NCBI GenBank assembly: GCA_002389705.1
Contig: DGQJ01000378.1
Coordinates: 7,957 to 14,020, forward strand
Reading direction: 5' to 3'
From: Bacteroidales bacterium UBA4417
Lineage (GTDB): Bacteria > Bacteroidota > Bacteroidia > Bacteroidales > UBA4417
DNA: 6,064 bases
The position numbers and the translations under genes are program-made. The notes under the pieces are model-generated. The model searched no databases. It was not told the DNA's origin and saw nothing but the letters and a program-made list of their open reading frames with translations. Numbering within the stretch: position 1 is the stretch's first letter; each line of letters opens with the position of its first letter. Shown one piece after another: positions 1 through 4,845 of the stretch.

Positions 1-216
1 ACCATTAACCTCAGCGATATAAAATTTATGGGCTATGCCTTCCAGATTGAAATGAAATATACTGCCTGGAAACTCGGTTTTAAGATCGTGGAAGTACCCA
101 TTATTTTTACCGACCGTACTGAGGGCACATCGAAAATGAGCTCGCGCATATTCAAAGAAGCCTTCCTGGGCGTACTCAGCCTGCGGTTCAAAACCATTAA
201 ACCACTCAAAGCCTGA
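1..216 (+). CDS. Polyprenol-phosphate mannosyltransferase (dolichyl-phosphate-mannose-synthase-like, GT2), C-terminal part only
   Basis: The reading frame is open from base 1 and stops at TGA 214-216, giving the last 71 residues of a protein that begins upstream of the window. The segment GYAFQIEMKY, then KLGFKIVEVPIIF, then DRTEGTSKMS is the characteristic C-terminal block of bacterial polyprenol monophosphomannose synthases (GT-A fold, family GT2). In this family the enzyme transfers mannose from GDP-mannose to a polyprenyl phosphate on the cytoplasmic face of the membrane, supplying a lipid-linked donor for envelope glycans or protein glycosylation. No C-terminal GtrA-like membrane domain follows, so this is the soluble, short form (about 240 residues in the family). 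The catalytic DxD region lies outside the window. A terminator follows 23 bases after the stop, so it ends its own transcription unit. Specificity for mannose rather than another sugar is inferred from the family. Confidence 0.9.
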   Translation, partial: TINLSDIKFMGYAFQIEMKYTAWKLGFKIVEVPIIFTDRTEGTSKMSSRIFKEAFLGVLSLRFKTIKPLKA

Positions 217-239
217 CCAGGCTTACTGCTAATAAACAT

Positions 240-271
240 GCCCTTCGGTATTCAGCCTGAAGGGCTTTTTT
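240..271 (+). terminator. Rho-independent terminator after the mannosyltransferase gene
   Basis: A perfect 7-base-pair stem, GCCCTTC (240-246) with GAAGGGC (259-265), encloses a 12-base loop and is followed directly by six T residues (266-271). It starts 23 bases past the stop codon and 56 bases before the next promoter box, so it separates the upstream gene from the pyrC unit. Confidence 0.88.
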
Positions 272-326
272 ATGAATAAATATTTGCATACTGCAGCTCG
301 CGCTGCAAAGCTATGCCGAAGTGAAT

Positions 327-334
327 TACTTTTG
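327..334 (+). promoter_or_regulatory. Bacteroidota -7 promoter element for the pyrC unit
   Basis: TACTTTTG matches the Bacteroidota TAnnTTTG -7 consensus exactly. Transcription would start about 4-6 bases after the final G, near 338-340, giving a leader of roughly 23-25 bases before ATG 363. No clear -33 TTG is seen at the usual distance. The box lies inside the alternative upstream extension of pyrC (GTG 321), which argues against that start. I see no PyrR-type attenuator or pyrimidine-sensing leader structure. Confidence 0.65.
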
Positions 335-362
335 TACTGTTTTTACAGGCACCCGAAATCCT

Positions 363-1709
363 ATGCAAAATTCAGATGTTTTAATCCGGAATGCAACAAT
401 TGTTAACGAAGGAAGACAGTTTGCCGGTTATGTGCTCATCAGCGGTCAGAAAATTATGGAGGTGGGTGAAGGCGAACCGCCGACGGCAATTGATTGCCGG
501 TTGATTGATGCTACCGGTTTGCTCTTATTACCGGGTATCATTGATTGTCATGTGCATTTTCGCGAACCCGGTGTTACGCATAAAGCGGATATTTCTTCGG
601 AAAGCCGTGCTGCCGTAGCCGGTGGCGTTACTTCCTTTTTCGAAATGCCCAACACGCAGCCCCAAACAGTTACCCTGGAATTACTGGAACAGAAGATGGA
701 GCTGGCAGCCGAAAAATCGCTGGCCAATTATTCGTTCTTCCTGGGGGCAAGTAACGACAATATTGAGGAGATTGTAAATGCCGATCCGCATATGGTTTGT
801 GGCGTAAAGGTATTCTTCGGCGCTTCAACAGGCAATATGCTGGTTGATAAATTCAGCACACTTGAGGAAATTTTTAAAAGATCGCCCATCCCTGTAGCTG
901 CTCATTGCGAAGACGAGGCAACTATACGAGCCAATACCGGCCTAATGAAGGATAAATATGGTGAAGATGTTCCTGTTGTAATGCATCCTTTTATCCGCAG
1001 TGCCGAGGCTTGTTATCGCTCCAGCGAACTTGCAGTTTCATTGGCGCGCATGTACAATACCAGGCTGCATATCACCCACCTTTCCACAGCGGTTGAATTG
1101 GGATTGCTCAGCAACAGCCTGCCATTGGAACAAAAAAGGATAACTGCCGAAGTTTGCACCCACTATCTCTGGTTTTGCGACGAAGATTATGCCCGGCTTG
1201 GTACGCGGCTTAAGGTAAATCCTGCTGTTAAATCTGCTTCCGATCGTGCTGCTTTGCTGCAAGGATTAATTGATAACACGGTTGATATTATTGCGACCGA
1301 CCACGCGCCACACCTGGCGGGCGAAAAGGATGCCACGTATTTTAAGGCGCCTTCAGGCACTCCGCTGGTGCAGCATTCGCTACCTGCAATGATGCAAATG
1401 GTTAAACAAGGTAAAATGGAACTGGTAACGCTGGTTGAAAAAATGTGCCATGCGCCGGCTACCTGTTATTCCATTGAAAAACGCGGATATATTCGCCCCG
1501 GTTACTTTGCCGACCTGGTGCTGGTAAACCCTGATGCAAAAGCCACGGTTGCAAAGGAAAATATTCTTTATAAATGTGGATGGTCGGTATTTGAAGGTAC
1601 AACCTTCGATAACAGGGTAGAAAAAACGTTTGTAAATGGTCATCTTGCTTATAATGATGGCGTTATAAACGATACAATTAAAGGATTACGAATTACTTTC
1701 GACAGATAG
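363..1709 (+). CDS. pyrC: Dihydroorotase (amidohydrolase superfamily)
   Basis: The product (448 residues from ATG 363) catalyses reversible cyclisation of N-carbamoyl-L-aspartate to L-dihydroorotate, the third step of de novo UMP synthesis, in the cytoplasm. All expected amidohydrolase metal-site motifs are present: DCHVHFREPG at 61-70 (H63, H65), GVKVFFGASTGN at 147-158 with K149 as the likely carboxylated bridging lysine, AAHCED with H181, HITHLS with H239, and ATDHAPH with catalytic D313. The N-terminal LIRNATIV and the C-terminal ADLVLVNP segment form the usual small beta-sandwich of the superfamily. The length fits the roughly 430-450 residue family. The frame stays open to a GTG at 321, which would add 14 residues, but the promoter box at 327-334 lies inside that extension, and the extra sequence before MQNSDVLIRNA looks unlike the family. 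It is the first gene of a likely two-gene operon with the lipoprotein 9 bases downstream. Hydantoinase or allantoinase is the main alternative, but the FREPG and TDHAPH context favours dihydroorotase. Confidence 0.95.
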   Translation: MQNSDVLIRNATIVNEGRQFAGYVLISGQKIMEVGEGEPPTAIDCRLIDATGLLLLPGIIDCHVHFREPGVTHKADISSESRAAVAGGVTSFFEMPNTQPQTVTLELLEQKMELAAEKSLANYSFFLGASNDNIEEIVNADPHMVCGVKVFFGASTGNMLVDKFSTLEEIFKRSPIPVAAHCEDEATIRANTGLMKDKYGEDVPVVMHPFIRSAEACYRSSELAVSLARMYNTRLHITHLSTAVELGLLSNSLPLEQKRITAEVCTHYLWFCDEDYARLGTRLKVNPAVKSASDRAALLQGLIDNTVDIIATDHAPHLAGEKDATYFKAPSGTPLVQHSLPAMMQMVKQGKMELVTLVEKMCHAPATCYSIEKRGYIRPGYFADLVLVNPDAKATVAKENILYKCGWSVFEGTTFDNRVEKTFVNGHLAYNDGVINDTIKGLRITFDR

Positions 1710-1718
1710 GGAATACTG

Positions 1719-2171
1719 ATGAATAGACTACTGCTTATCACTTTGCTTGCTATACTTACATTCGGTTGCTCACATAAAAAGGTTGTTGAAGCAACATACG
1801 AGAACGGTAATCCGCGTATAGTCAGGTATTATCATAAAAAAGCCGGAAAACTCATGGTTGAGCGCGAAATAGTATATTACCCGAATAAGCAGGTGAAAAT
1901 GGATGGTAATTTTAAAAATGAAGAGCGCGAAGGCACCTGGAAAGCCTGGTACGAGAACGGCATTTTGTGGAGTGAGGGCGAATACAAGGCAGGCAAAAGA
2001 AATGGCCCCGGGATCGCTTACCATCCAAACGGCAAAAAATATATCGAAGGCATGTACCGCGACGATGCCAGGGTAGGCGCCTGGAAATTTTACGATACCA
2101 CCGGGGTGTTGATACGCGAAGTTAATTTCGACCTGGTGCCCCAAATGCCCGAAAAGGAGCCAGGCCACTAA
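1719..2171 (+). CDS. MORN-repeat (YwqK-like) lipoprotein
   Basis: A 150-residue protein with a lipoprotein-type N terminus: a hydrophobic run from L4 to F15, then G16-C17, with C17 the probable lipidated cysteine after signal peptidase II cleavage. The -3 residue is T rather than L, a looser lipobox of the kind common in Bacteroidota. After the cysteine comes SHKK, which lacks the acidic surface-export signal, so an inner-leaflet or periplasm-facing location is more likely than cell-surface display. The mature part consists of about five degenerate MORN_2 / YwqK-type units, near residues 26-37, 53-64, 73-89, 97-113 and 120-136, each built around an aromatic-x-NG or aromatic-PNG turn followed by a G-x-aromatic strand (for example WYENG, YHPNG). 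Such repeats usually mediate binding rather than catalysis, and the partner is unknown. The start lies 9 bases after the pyrC stop with no intervening promoter, so co-transcription is likely. A functional tie to pyrimidine synthesis is not evident. Confidence 0.82.
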   Translation: MNRLLLITLLAILTFGCSHKKVVEATYENGNPRIVRYYHKKAGKLMVEREIVYYPNKQVKMDGNFKNEEREGTWKAWYENGILWSEGEYKAGKRNGPGIAYHPNGKKYIEGMYRDDARVGAWKFYDTTGVLIREVNFDLVPQMPEKEPGH

Positions 2172-2224
2172 GTATTGAGCAAGTTTTTCAGACTTTTGCC
2201 CGGTTACTTTGAGGCTTGGCTTTT
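2159..2224 (+). terminator. Possible terminator hairpin at the convergent junction
   Basis: GCCAGGCC (2159-2166, overlapping the last codons of the lipoprotein gene) can pair with GGCTTGGC (2213-2220) with one G-T wobble. The stem continues past mismatches with AAGTA (2170-2174) against TACTT (2205-2209), and TTTT (2221-2224) follows. On the opposite strand the same hairpin is followed by TCCTTTT, so it could also stop the leftward gene ending at 2279. The loop is long and the stem imperfect, so this is a candidate only. It is the only terminator-like structure I see between the two convergent genes. Confidence 0.35.
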
Positions 2225-2278
2225 AAATAAATTGTGCGGTTTGATTTCGAAAACACCCTGAAGATACCTGGCCATCTA

Positions 2279-3310
2279 TTACAGGGAAAATTTTACATAA
2301 ACCGGTAAATGATCGCTGTAGCCGCCAAAATATTTGTCTCCCATGGTTCGGTTTGGTCTTGCTTCCCCGTTTTTGTTTTTAAATAGCAGGTAATCGGCAC
2401 TGAAAATGGCCGCGTTCGTGATCGATGTCCGTAATCCTTTTTTTCGCGAAAGCATATTGCCCGAAACTATAATCTGGTCGAAAAGATCCCAATCTTTATA
2501 AAACAAACTGCCTTCCCCTTTTTTAAATTGTGGGTACAACAGGCTGTAGAGGGCATTGTTGCTTATTGACTTTGTGGGTTCCAGTGCCCCGATTCCTTTG
2601 GCAATGCTGTTGTTGGAAGGCTCATCGTTAAAATCACCCATCATAAGGATGTTGGCTTGTTTGTCGGCTTTTTGAATAACATCGGTCCTGGCACGCAGAA
2701 CTGATGCTGCCGCCATCCGTTTTGCTTCCGAAATTTCGCTGCCTTCGCGTCGCGATGGCCAGTGGTTGATAAATACATGCAGTATTTCGCCCGAAGTAAG
2801 CTGGCCTTTTACATATAAAATATCACGCGTCCGATCGTTGTCGGGAAGTGTTACGCTGAGGGTTTCTGATGTAATTACCTTGAAAGTTGCCGGGTTGTAA
2901 AGCAATGCAACATCGATGCCACGCTCGTCGGGACTATCGTAATGTACAATGCTGTACTTGGTTTTGCTTAAGGCAGTTGATGTCGTCAGCATTTCAAGAA
3001 CCTGTTGGTTCTCAACTTCTGCAAAACCTATTATATCGGGCATGCCAGGTTTGTTAATATCCGAAATAACCTGGCCAAGGTGATTAATTTTGGTGTTCAG
3101 GCGCTCTTCTGTCCAGGGTACTTTGCCGGCAGGAGTAAACTCGTCGTCGTTGGTTTTGGGATCATTGCTTGTATCGTACAGGTTTTCAACATTATAAAAC
3201 ATAGCTACAAAAGCCTGCTTTGTCTTTTTTTTGCCGGTATTTGCCTGTTGAGCCACGGCGGCCTGCATCATAAATAGCGCTGCAGTAAGTAATAGGAGTG
3301 GAGTTTTCAT
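2279..3310 (-). CDS. Secreted endonuclease/exonuclease/phosphatase (EEP) family protein
   Basis: A 343-residue exported protein (start ATG 3308-3310). Residues 1-20 form a signal peptide with a hydrophobic LLLLTAALFMM core and an AVA-QQ signal peptidase I site. No lipobox cysteine is present, so it should be soluble in the periplasm or outside the cell. The EEP fold motifs appear in order: FYNVENLYD (38-46), the metal-binding glutamates in AEVEN (E98, E100), DERGIDVALLY (128-138), NHWPSR with N182 and H183, GDFND with D226 and N228, and SDHLPV with D333 and H334. These are the expected metal-ligand and catalytic positions of the DNase I / exonuclease III / phosphodiesterase superfamily, so the enzyme should be active. 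Substrate cannot be assigned: extracellular DNA, nucleotides or a phosphoester are all possible. An in-frame TTG at 3314-3316 would add two residues but sits inside the -7 box, so I reject it. It appears monocistronic, convergent with the pyrC operon. Confidence 0.88.
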   Translation of the reverse strand: MKTPLLLLTAALFMMQAAVAQQANTGKKKTKQAFVAMFYNVENLYDTSNDPKTNDDEFTPAGKVPWTEERLNTKINHLGQVISDINKPGMPDIIGFAEVENQQVLEMLTTSTALSKTKYSIVHYDSPDERGIDVALLYNPATFKVITSETLSVTLPDNDRTRDILYVKGQLTSGEILHVFINHWPSRREGSEISEAKRMAAASVLRARTDVIQKADKQANILMMGDFNDEPSNNSIAKGIGALEPTKSISNNALYSLLYPQFKKGEGSLFYKDWDLFDQIIVSGNMLSRKKGLRTSITNAAIFSADYLLFKNKNGEARPNRTMGDKYFGGYSDHLPVYVKFSL

Positions 3311-3313
3311 GCG

Positions 3314-3321
3314 CAAATGTA
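3314..3321 (-). promoter_or_regulatory. Bacteroidota -7 promoter element almost abutting the EEP gene start
   Basis: Read on the minus strand, 3321 to 3314 is TACATTTG, a perfect TAnnTTTG match. Only three bases (GCG complement, 3311-3313) separate it from the ATG at 3308-3310. Transcription would start at or within a base or two of the ATG, giving a leaderless or nearly leaderless mRNA. No convincing -33 TTG is seen at the usual spacing. It may be a chance match, with the real promoter further up in the 3322-3385 gap, but no other TAnnTTTG is apparent there on this strand. Confidence 0.5.
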
Positions 3322-3385
3322 ATGTTTATTCTGTTTTAAGCCTATGTTCTGTTCAGATGGAAATGCAGGGCGGGATTATAAAATC

Positions 3386-3416
3386 AAAAAACCGGCCCTG
3401 TCAGGAACCGGTTTTT
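3386..3416 (-). terminator. Rho-independent terminator of the coiled-coil lipoprotein gene
   Basis: AAAAACCGG (3387-3395) pairs perfectly with CCGGTTTTT (3408-3416), a 9-base-pair stem with a 12-base loop. On the minus strand the hairpin runs straight into six T residues (complement of 3386-3391) and then GATTTT. It lies about 25 bases beyond the stop codon at 3441 and separates this unit from the EEP gene downstream. The flanking A and T runs make it potentially bidirectional. Confidence 0.85.
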
Positions 3417-3440
3417 CGATTATAAAAATGCTGAATATTA

Positions 3441-4331
3441 TTAGTCAGCTGCAACTACAAGATATTTGCTTCTGCTCCAGAATTCATTGTAATTCAGGAT
3501 CACAAGTTTTTCGATAATTTTCTTGTCGTTAGCCTGGAGTTTGTATGAACCTGCTGGGTGATTGCTCAGCAGAACAGCTTTCTTTTTGTTGATCGGGAGT
3601 TCAGTAAGCGTAGTGATATCAACCTTTGTGAAGTTCGATTTGTCGAATTCAGGGCTAACAGTTTTTGTACGTCCGATACCGATAAATCCACCTGTTTTGT
3701 CGATCACTTTTTTATCTTTCAGGTCTTTGGTTGTGCCAACTACGTAATAAGCGGTGTTGAGGGCAGCTGTTTTTTCTTCAATTGCCTGTTGTTTAGCTTT
3801 GTTTTCGGCACTCAGGTTTTCAACATTGGTATTCAGCGCTGTTACCTGGTTACCCAAATCAGTTACCTTAATGTTGAGTTTTGCCAACTGGTCTTTTAAC
3901 TGAGCTATTTCAGCATCTTTTTCAGCAATTGATTTTTCGAGATTTGCGATCATAGCTTCCAACTCTGTATTTTTTGTGTTCGAAGCTTTGAGTTTCTTTT
4001 GCAATGAAGCAACAGTAGCGCGGTTCTTCTGCAACATCTGGTAGATTGCATTGATGTCGCCGGTAATTTGTTCGCGGGCACTGGCCTGAACTTCGGTTCC
4101 ACCTTTGGTGCTCTGACCAATGATGTTTTCTTTCATTTTGATAGAGTCGAGGTTCGACTGTATCTCGTTGAAGGCCCTGACAAACTCCATAACAGTAGTA
4201 TCCTTCTGGTAGCCTAGCGCTAGGAGACTGTCGTTTTTGGCTTTCAGCCTTGCATTTTCTTCTTTCATTTTATTGCAACTCACGGTCATCAACATGGCCG
4301 GAATCAGCATAAACAGCAATAATTTTTTCAT
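3441..4331 (-). CDS. Coiled-coil lipoprotein, similar to the Cbp1 family of collagen-binding glycoprotein adhesins
   Basis: A 296-residue protein with a lipoprotein signal: KK, a hydrophobic stretch LLLFMLIPAMLMTV, then S18-C19 as the lipidated cysteine. Residues about 20-70 and especially 95-192 are charged, Ala/Lys/Glu/Leu-rich and predicted by eye to form long coiled coils (for example LEKSIAEKDAEIAQLKDQLA). A compact C-terminal domain follows (193-296) beginning AYYVVGTTKDLKDKK and containing GGFIGIGRTK, HPAGSY and a final FWSRSKYLVV segment. From memory this arrangement matches Bacteroidota coiled-coil lipoproteins grouped with Bacteroides fragilis Cbp1; the match is unverified. The N-terminal third carries three D(S/T)(aliphatic/T) triplets (34-36, 44-46, 62-64), matching the Bacteroides general O-glycosylation sequon. 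The residues after the cysteine (NKMKEEN) are only weakly like a surface-export signal, so surface display is uncertain. Adhesion is an inference from the family name. It is monocistronic with its own promoter and terminator. Confidence 0.78.
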   Translation of the reverse strand: MKKLLLFMLIPAMLMTVSCNKMKEENARLKAKNDSLLALGYQKDTTVMEFVRAFNEIQSNLDSIKMKENIIGQSTKGGTEVQASAREQITGDINAIYQMLQKNRATVASLQKKLKASNTKNTELEAMIANLEKSIAEKDAEIAQLKDQLAKLNIKVTDLGNQVTALNTNVENLSAENKAKQQAIEEKTAALNTAYYVVGTTKDLKDKKVIDKTGGFIGIGRTKTVSPEFDKSNFTKVDITTLTELPINKKKAVLLSNHPAGSYKLQANDKKIIEKLVILNYNEFWSRSKYLVVAAD

Positions 4332-4341
4332 AATTGTTTTT

Positions 4342-4355
4342 GGTTAATGGTTAAT
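4342..4355 (-). repeat. Perfect tandem duplication of a 7-base unit in the lipoprotein leader
   Basis: GGTTAAT occurs twice in tandem on the plus strand (4342-4348, 4349-4355), reading ATTAACC ATTAACC in the mRNA leader of the coiled-coil lipoprotein, between its predicted transcription start (about 4358-4360) and ATG 4331. It may be a simple duplication. Any role in translation is speculative. Confidence 0.6.
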
Positions 4356-4559
4356 AGAACGTGCAAAGTTACAATCAATTGTATGGATTCGGTTTTTATT
4401 TATTCAGGATTGAGCCTTATTTACACTGAAAGTCAGGAATACAAACGTTTCCGGAAGGATAAATATTTTAAACAAAGATATAATAATTTATATTCCCAGT
4501 TGGTTTTTCGAAAAATAAATGAAATTGAATTTATAGAATCCGTTGCCAAATACAAATGA
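4347..4559 (+). CDS. Doubtful small ORF, 70 codons, no recognised family
   Basis: An open frame from ATG 4347 to TGA 4557-4559, divergent from the coiled-coil lipoprotein gene. It would encode 70 residues, or 58 if it starts at ATG 4383. The first part overlaps the leader and -7 box of the opposite gene, which favours the later start if it is real. The C-terminal half is rich in Lys, Arg, Tyr, Phe, Glu and Ile (KRFRKDKYFKQRYNN, then a KINEIEFIESVAKYK tail), a plausible charged helical peptide. It could equally reflect the AT-rich composition, which is clearly more AT-rich than the neighbouring genes. I see no TAnnTTTG box, no Shine-Dalgarno, no signal peptide and no known motif. A spurious ORF or a gene remnant is at least as likely as a working gene. 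Confidence 0.22.
   Translation: MVNRTCKVTINCMDSVFIYSGLSLIYTESQEYKRFRKDKYFKQRYNNLYSQLVFRKINEIEFIESVAKYK
4364..4371 (-). promoter_or_regulatory. Bacteroidota -7 promoter element for the coiled-coil lipoprotein gene
   Basis: On the minus strand 4371 to 4364 reads TAACTTTG, an exact TAnnTTTG match. Transcription should begin near 4358-4360, giving a leader of about 28 bases that contains the ATTAACC duplication and an A-rich stretch just before the ATG, typical of Bacteroidota translation starts without Shine-Dalgarno. No clear -33 TTG is found at the usual spacing. Confidence 0.65.
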
Positions 4560-4566
4560 TTCTTCT

Positions 4567-4586
4567 TTTTCATTGCTTTTCATTGC
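4567..4586. repeat. Tandem 10-base repeat, two copies
   Basis: TTTTCATTGC is repeated exactly at 4567-4576 and 4577-4586, followed by TTGC and then a long T-rich run. It lies just after the stop of the doubtful small ORF. No hairpin precedes the T run, so it is not a standard terminator. It may be slippage-derived sequence. Confidence 0.7.
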
Positions 4587-4650
4587 TTGCTTTTTTTATT
4601 TTATTTTGAATGGATGACCGAATGCCTAACACAGGAAAAGCATAATCGCT

Positions 4651-4674
4651 CATCGCCCCATCACCCATTGCCCC
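4651..4674. repeat. Degenerate C-rich heptamer repeat (CCATNNC type), about three units
   Basis: The units are CATCGCC (4651-4657, offset by one base), CCATCAC (4658-4664) and CCATTGC (4665-4671), followed by CCC. The tract stands out from its AT-rich surroundings. It looks like a decayed short tandem repeat and has no open coding frame. Confidence 0.5.
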
Positions 4675-4819
4675 TCTGAAAGTTATAAATAGTAATCTTA
4701 AACTGATGATGAACATGCCTAAGTGATTTTCTGATTAGCAGATCAATCTGTTGACCAGGTTAAATTATCAGGCAATTCTTCAAATAATGGATTGTAATGC
4801 CCCCTTGTTTTTTTTCACG

Positions 4820-4827
4820 TACCTTTG
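4820..4827 (+). promoter_or_regulatory. Bacteroidota -7 promoter element for the rRNA methyltransferase gene
   Basis: TACCTTTG matches TAnnTTTG exactly. Transcription would start near 4831-4833, leaving a leader of about 13-15 bases before ATG 4846. TTG triplets occur at 4792-4794 and 4805-4807, but neither is at the usual 19-21 base spacing, so the -33 element is unassigned. Confidence 0.65.
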
Positions 4828-4845
4828 CCTGTTCAGTAAAGAAAT

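Larger units (their letters stand above)
4560..4819. other. Intergenic region without a convincing gene
   Basis: Together with the doubtful ORF to its left this is about 490 bases between two firm genes. I find no plausible coding frame on either strand, no tRNA fold and no strong terminator hairpin. It holds a T-rich tract (4587-4608), a tandem decamer repeat (4567-4586), a C-rich degenerate heptamer tract (4651-4674) and, at its right end, the approach to the rlmI promoter. Confidence 0.6.

Noticed and set aside
1770..2168. A 132-codon minus-strand frame opposite the MORN lipoprotein
   Set aside because: The plus-strand frame has a lipobox and clear repeats with aromatic-NG motifs. The antisense frame has no motif and mirrors the repetitive codons.
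1..2171. The idea that the mannosyltransferase, pyrC and MORN lipoprotein form one operon or pathway
   Set aside because: A strong terminator at 240-271 and a new promoter box at 327-334 separate the mannosyltransferase from the other two genes.
3005..3277. A 90-codon plus-strand frame
   Set aside because: It is antisense to the conserved EEP-family gene, including its FYNVEN and AEVEN motifs, and has no recognisable product.
3314..3316. TTG start giving two extra residues to the EEP-family protein
   Set aside because: The TTG lies within the TACATTTG promoter box, so it would not be transcribed. ATG at 3308-3310 gives a clean signal peptide.
3558..3899. Plus-strand frames of 113 and 61 codons
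   Set aside because: They are antisense to the lipoprotein gene. The Phe/Ser/Cys-rich translation is what the complement of Lys/Glu/Asn-rich coiled-coil codons produces.
4739..4750. Short palindrome CAGATCAATCTG as a possible operator or terminator
   Set aside because: The arms are only five bases with a two-base spacer and no T run. It is about 70 bases upstream of the rlmI promoter box and is expected by chance in a region of this size.
4332..4845. Searched for a tRNA, riboswitch, CRISPR repeats, insertion-sequence ends or a hidden toxin-antitoxin pair in the largest gene-poor gap
   Set aside because: I saw no cloverleaf, no long inverted repeats with target duplications, no regularly spaced repeats and no paired small ORFs. 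Only short tandem repeats and one doubtful ORF are present.
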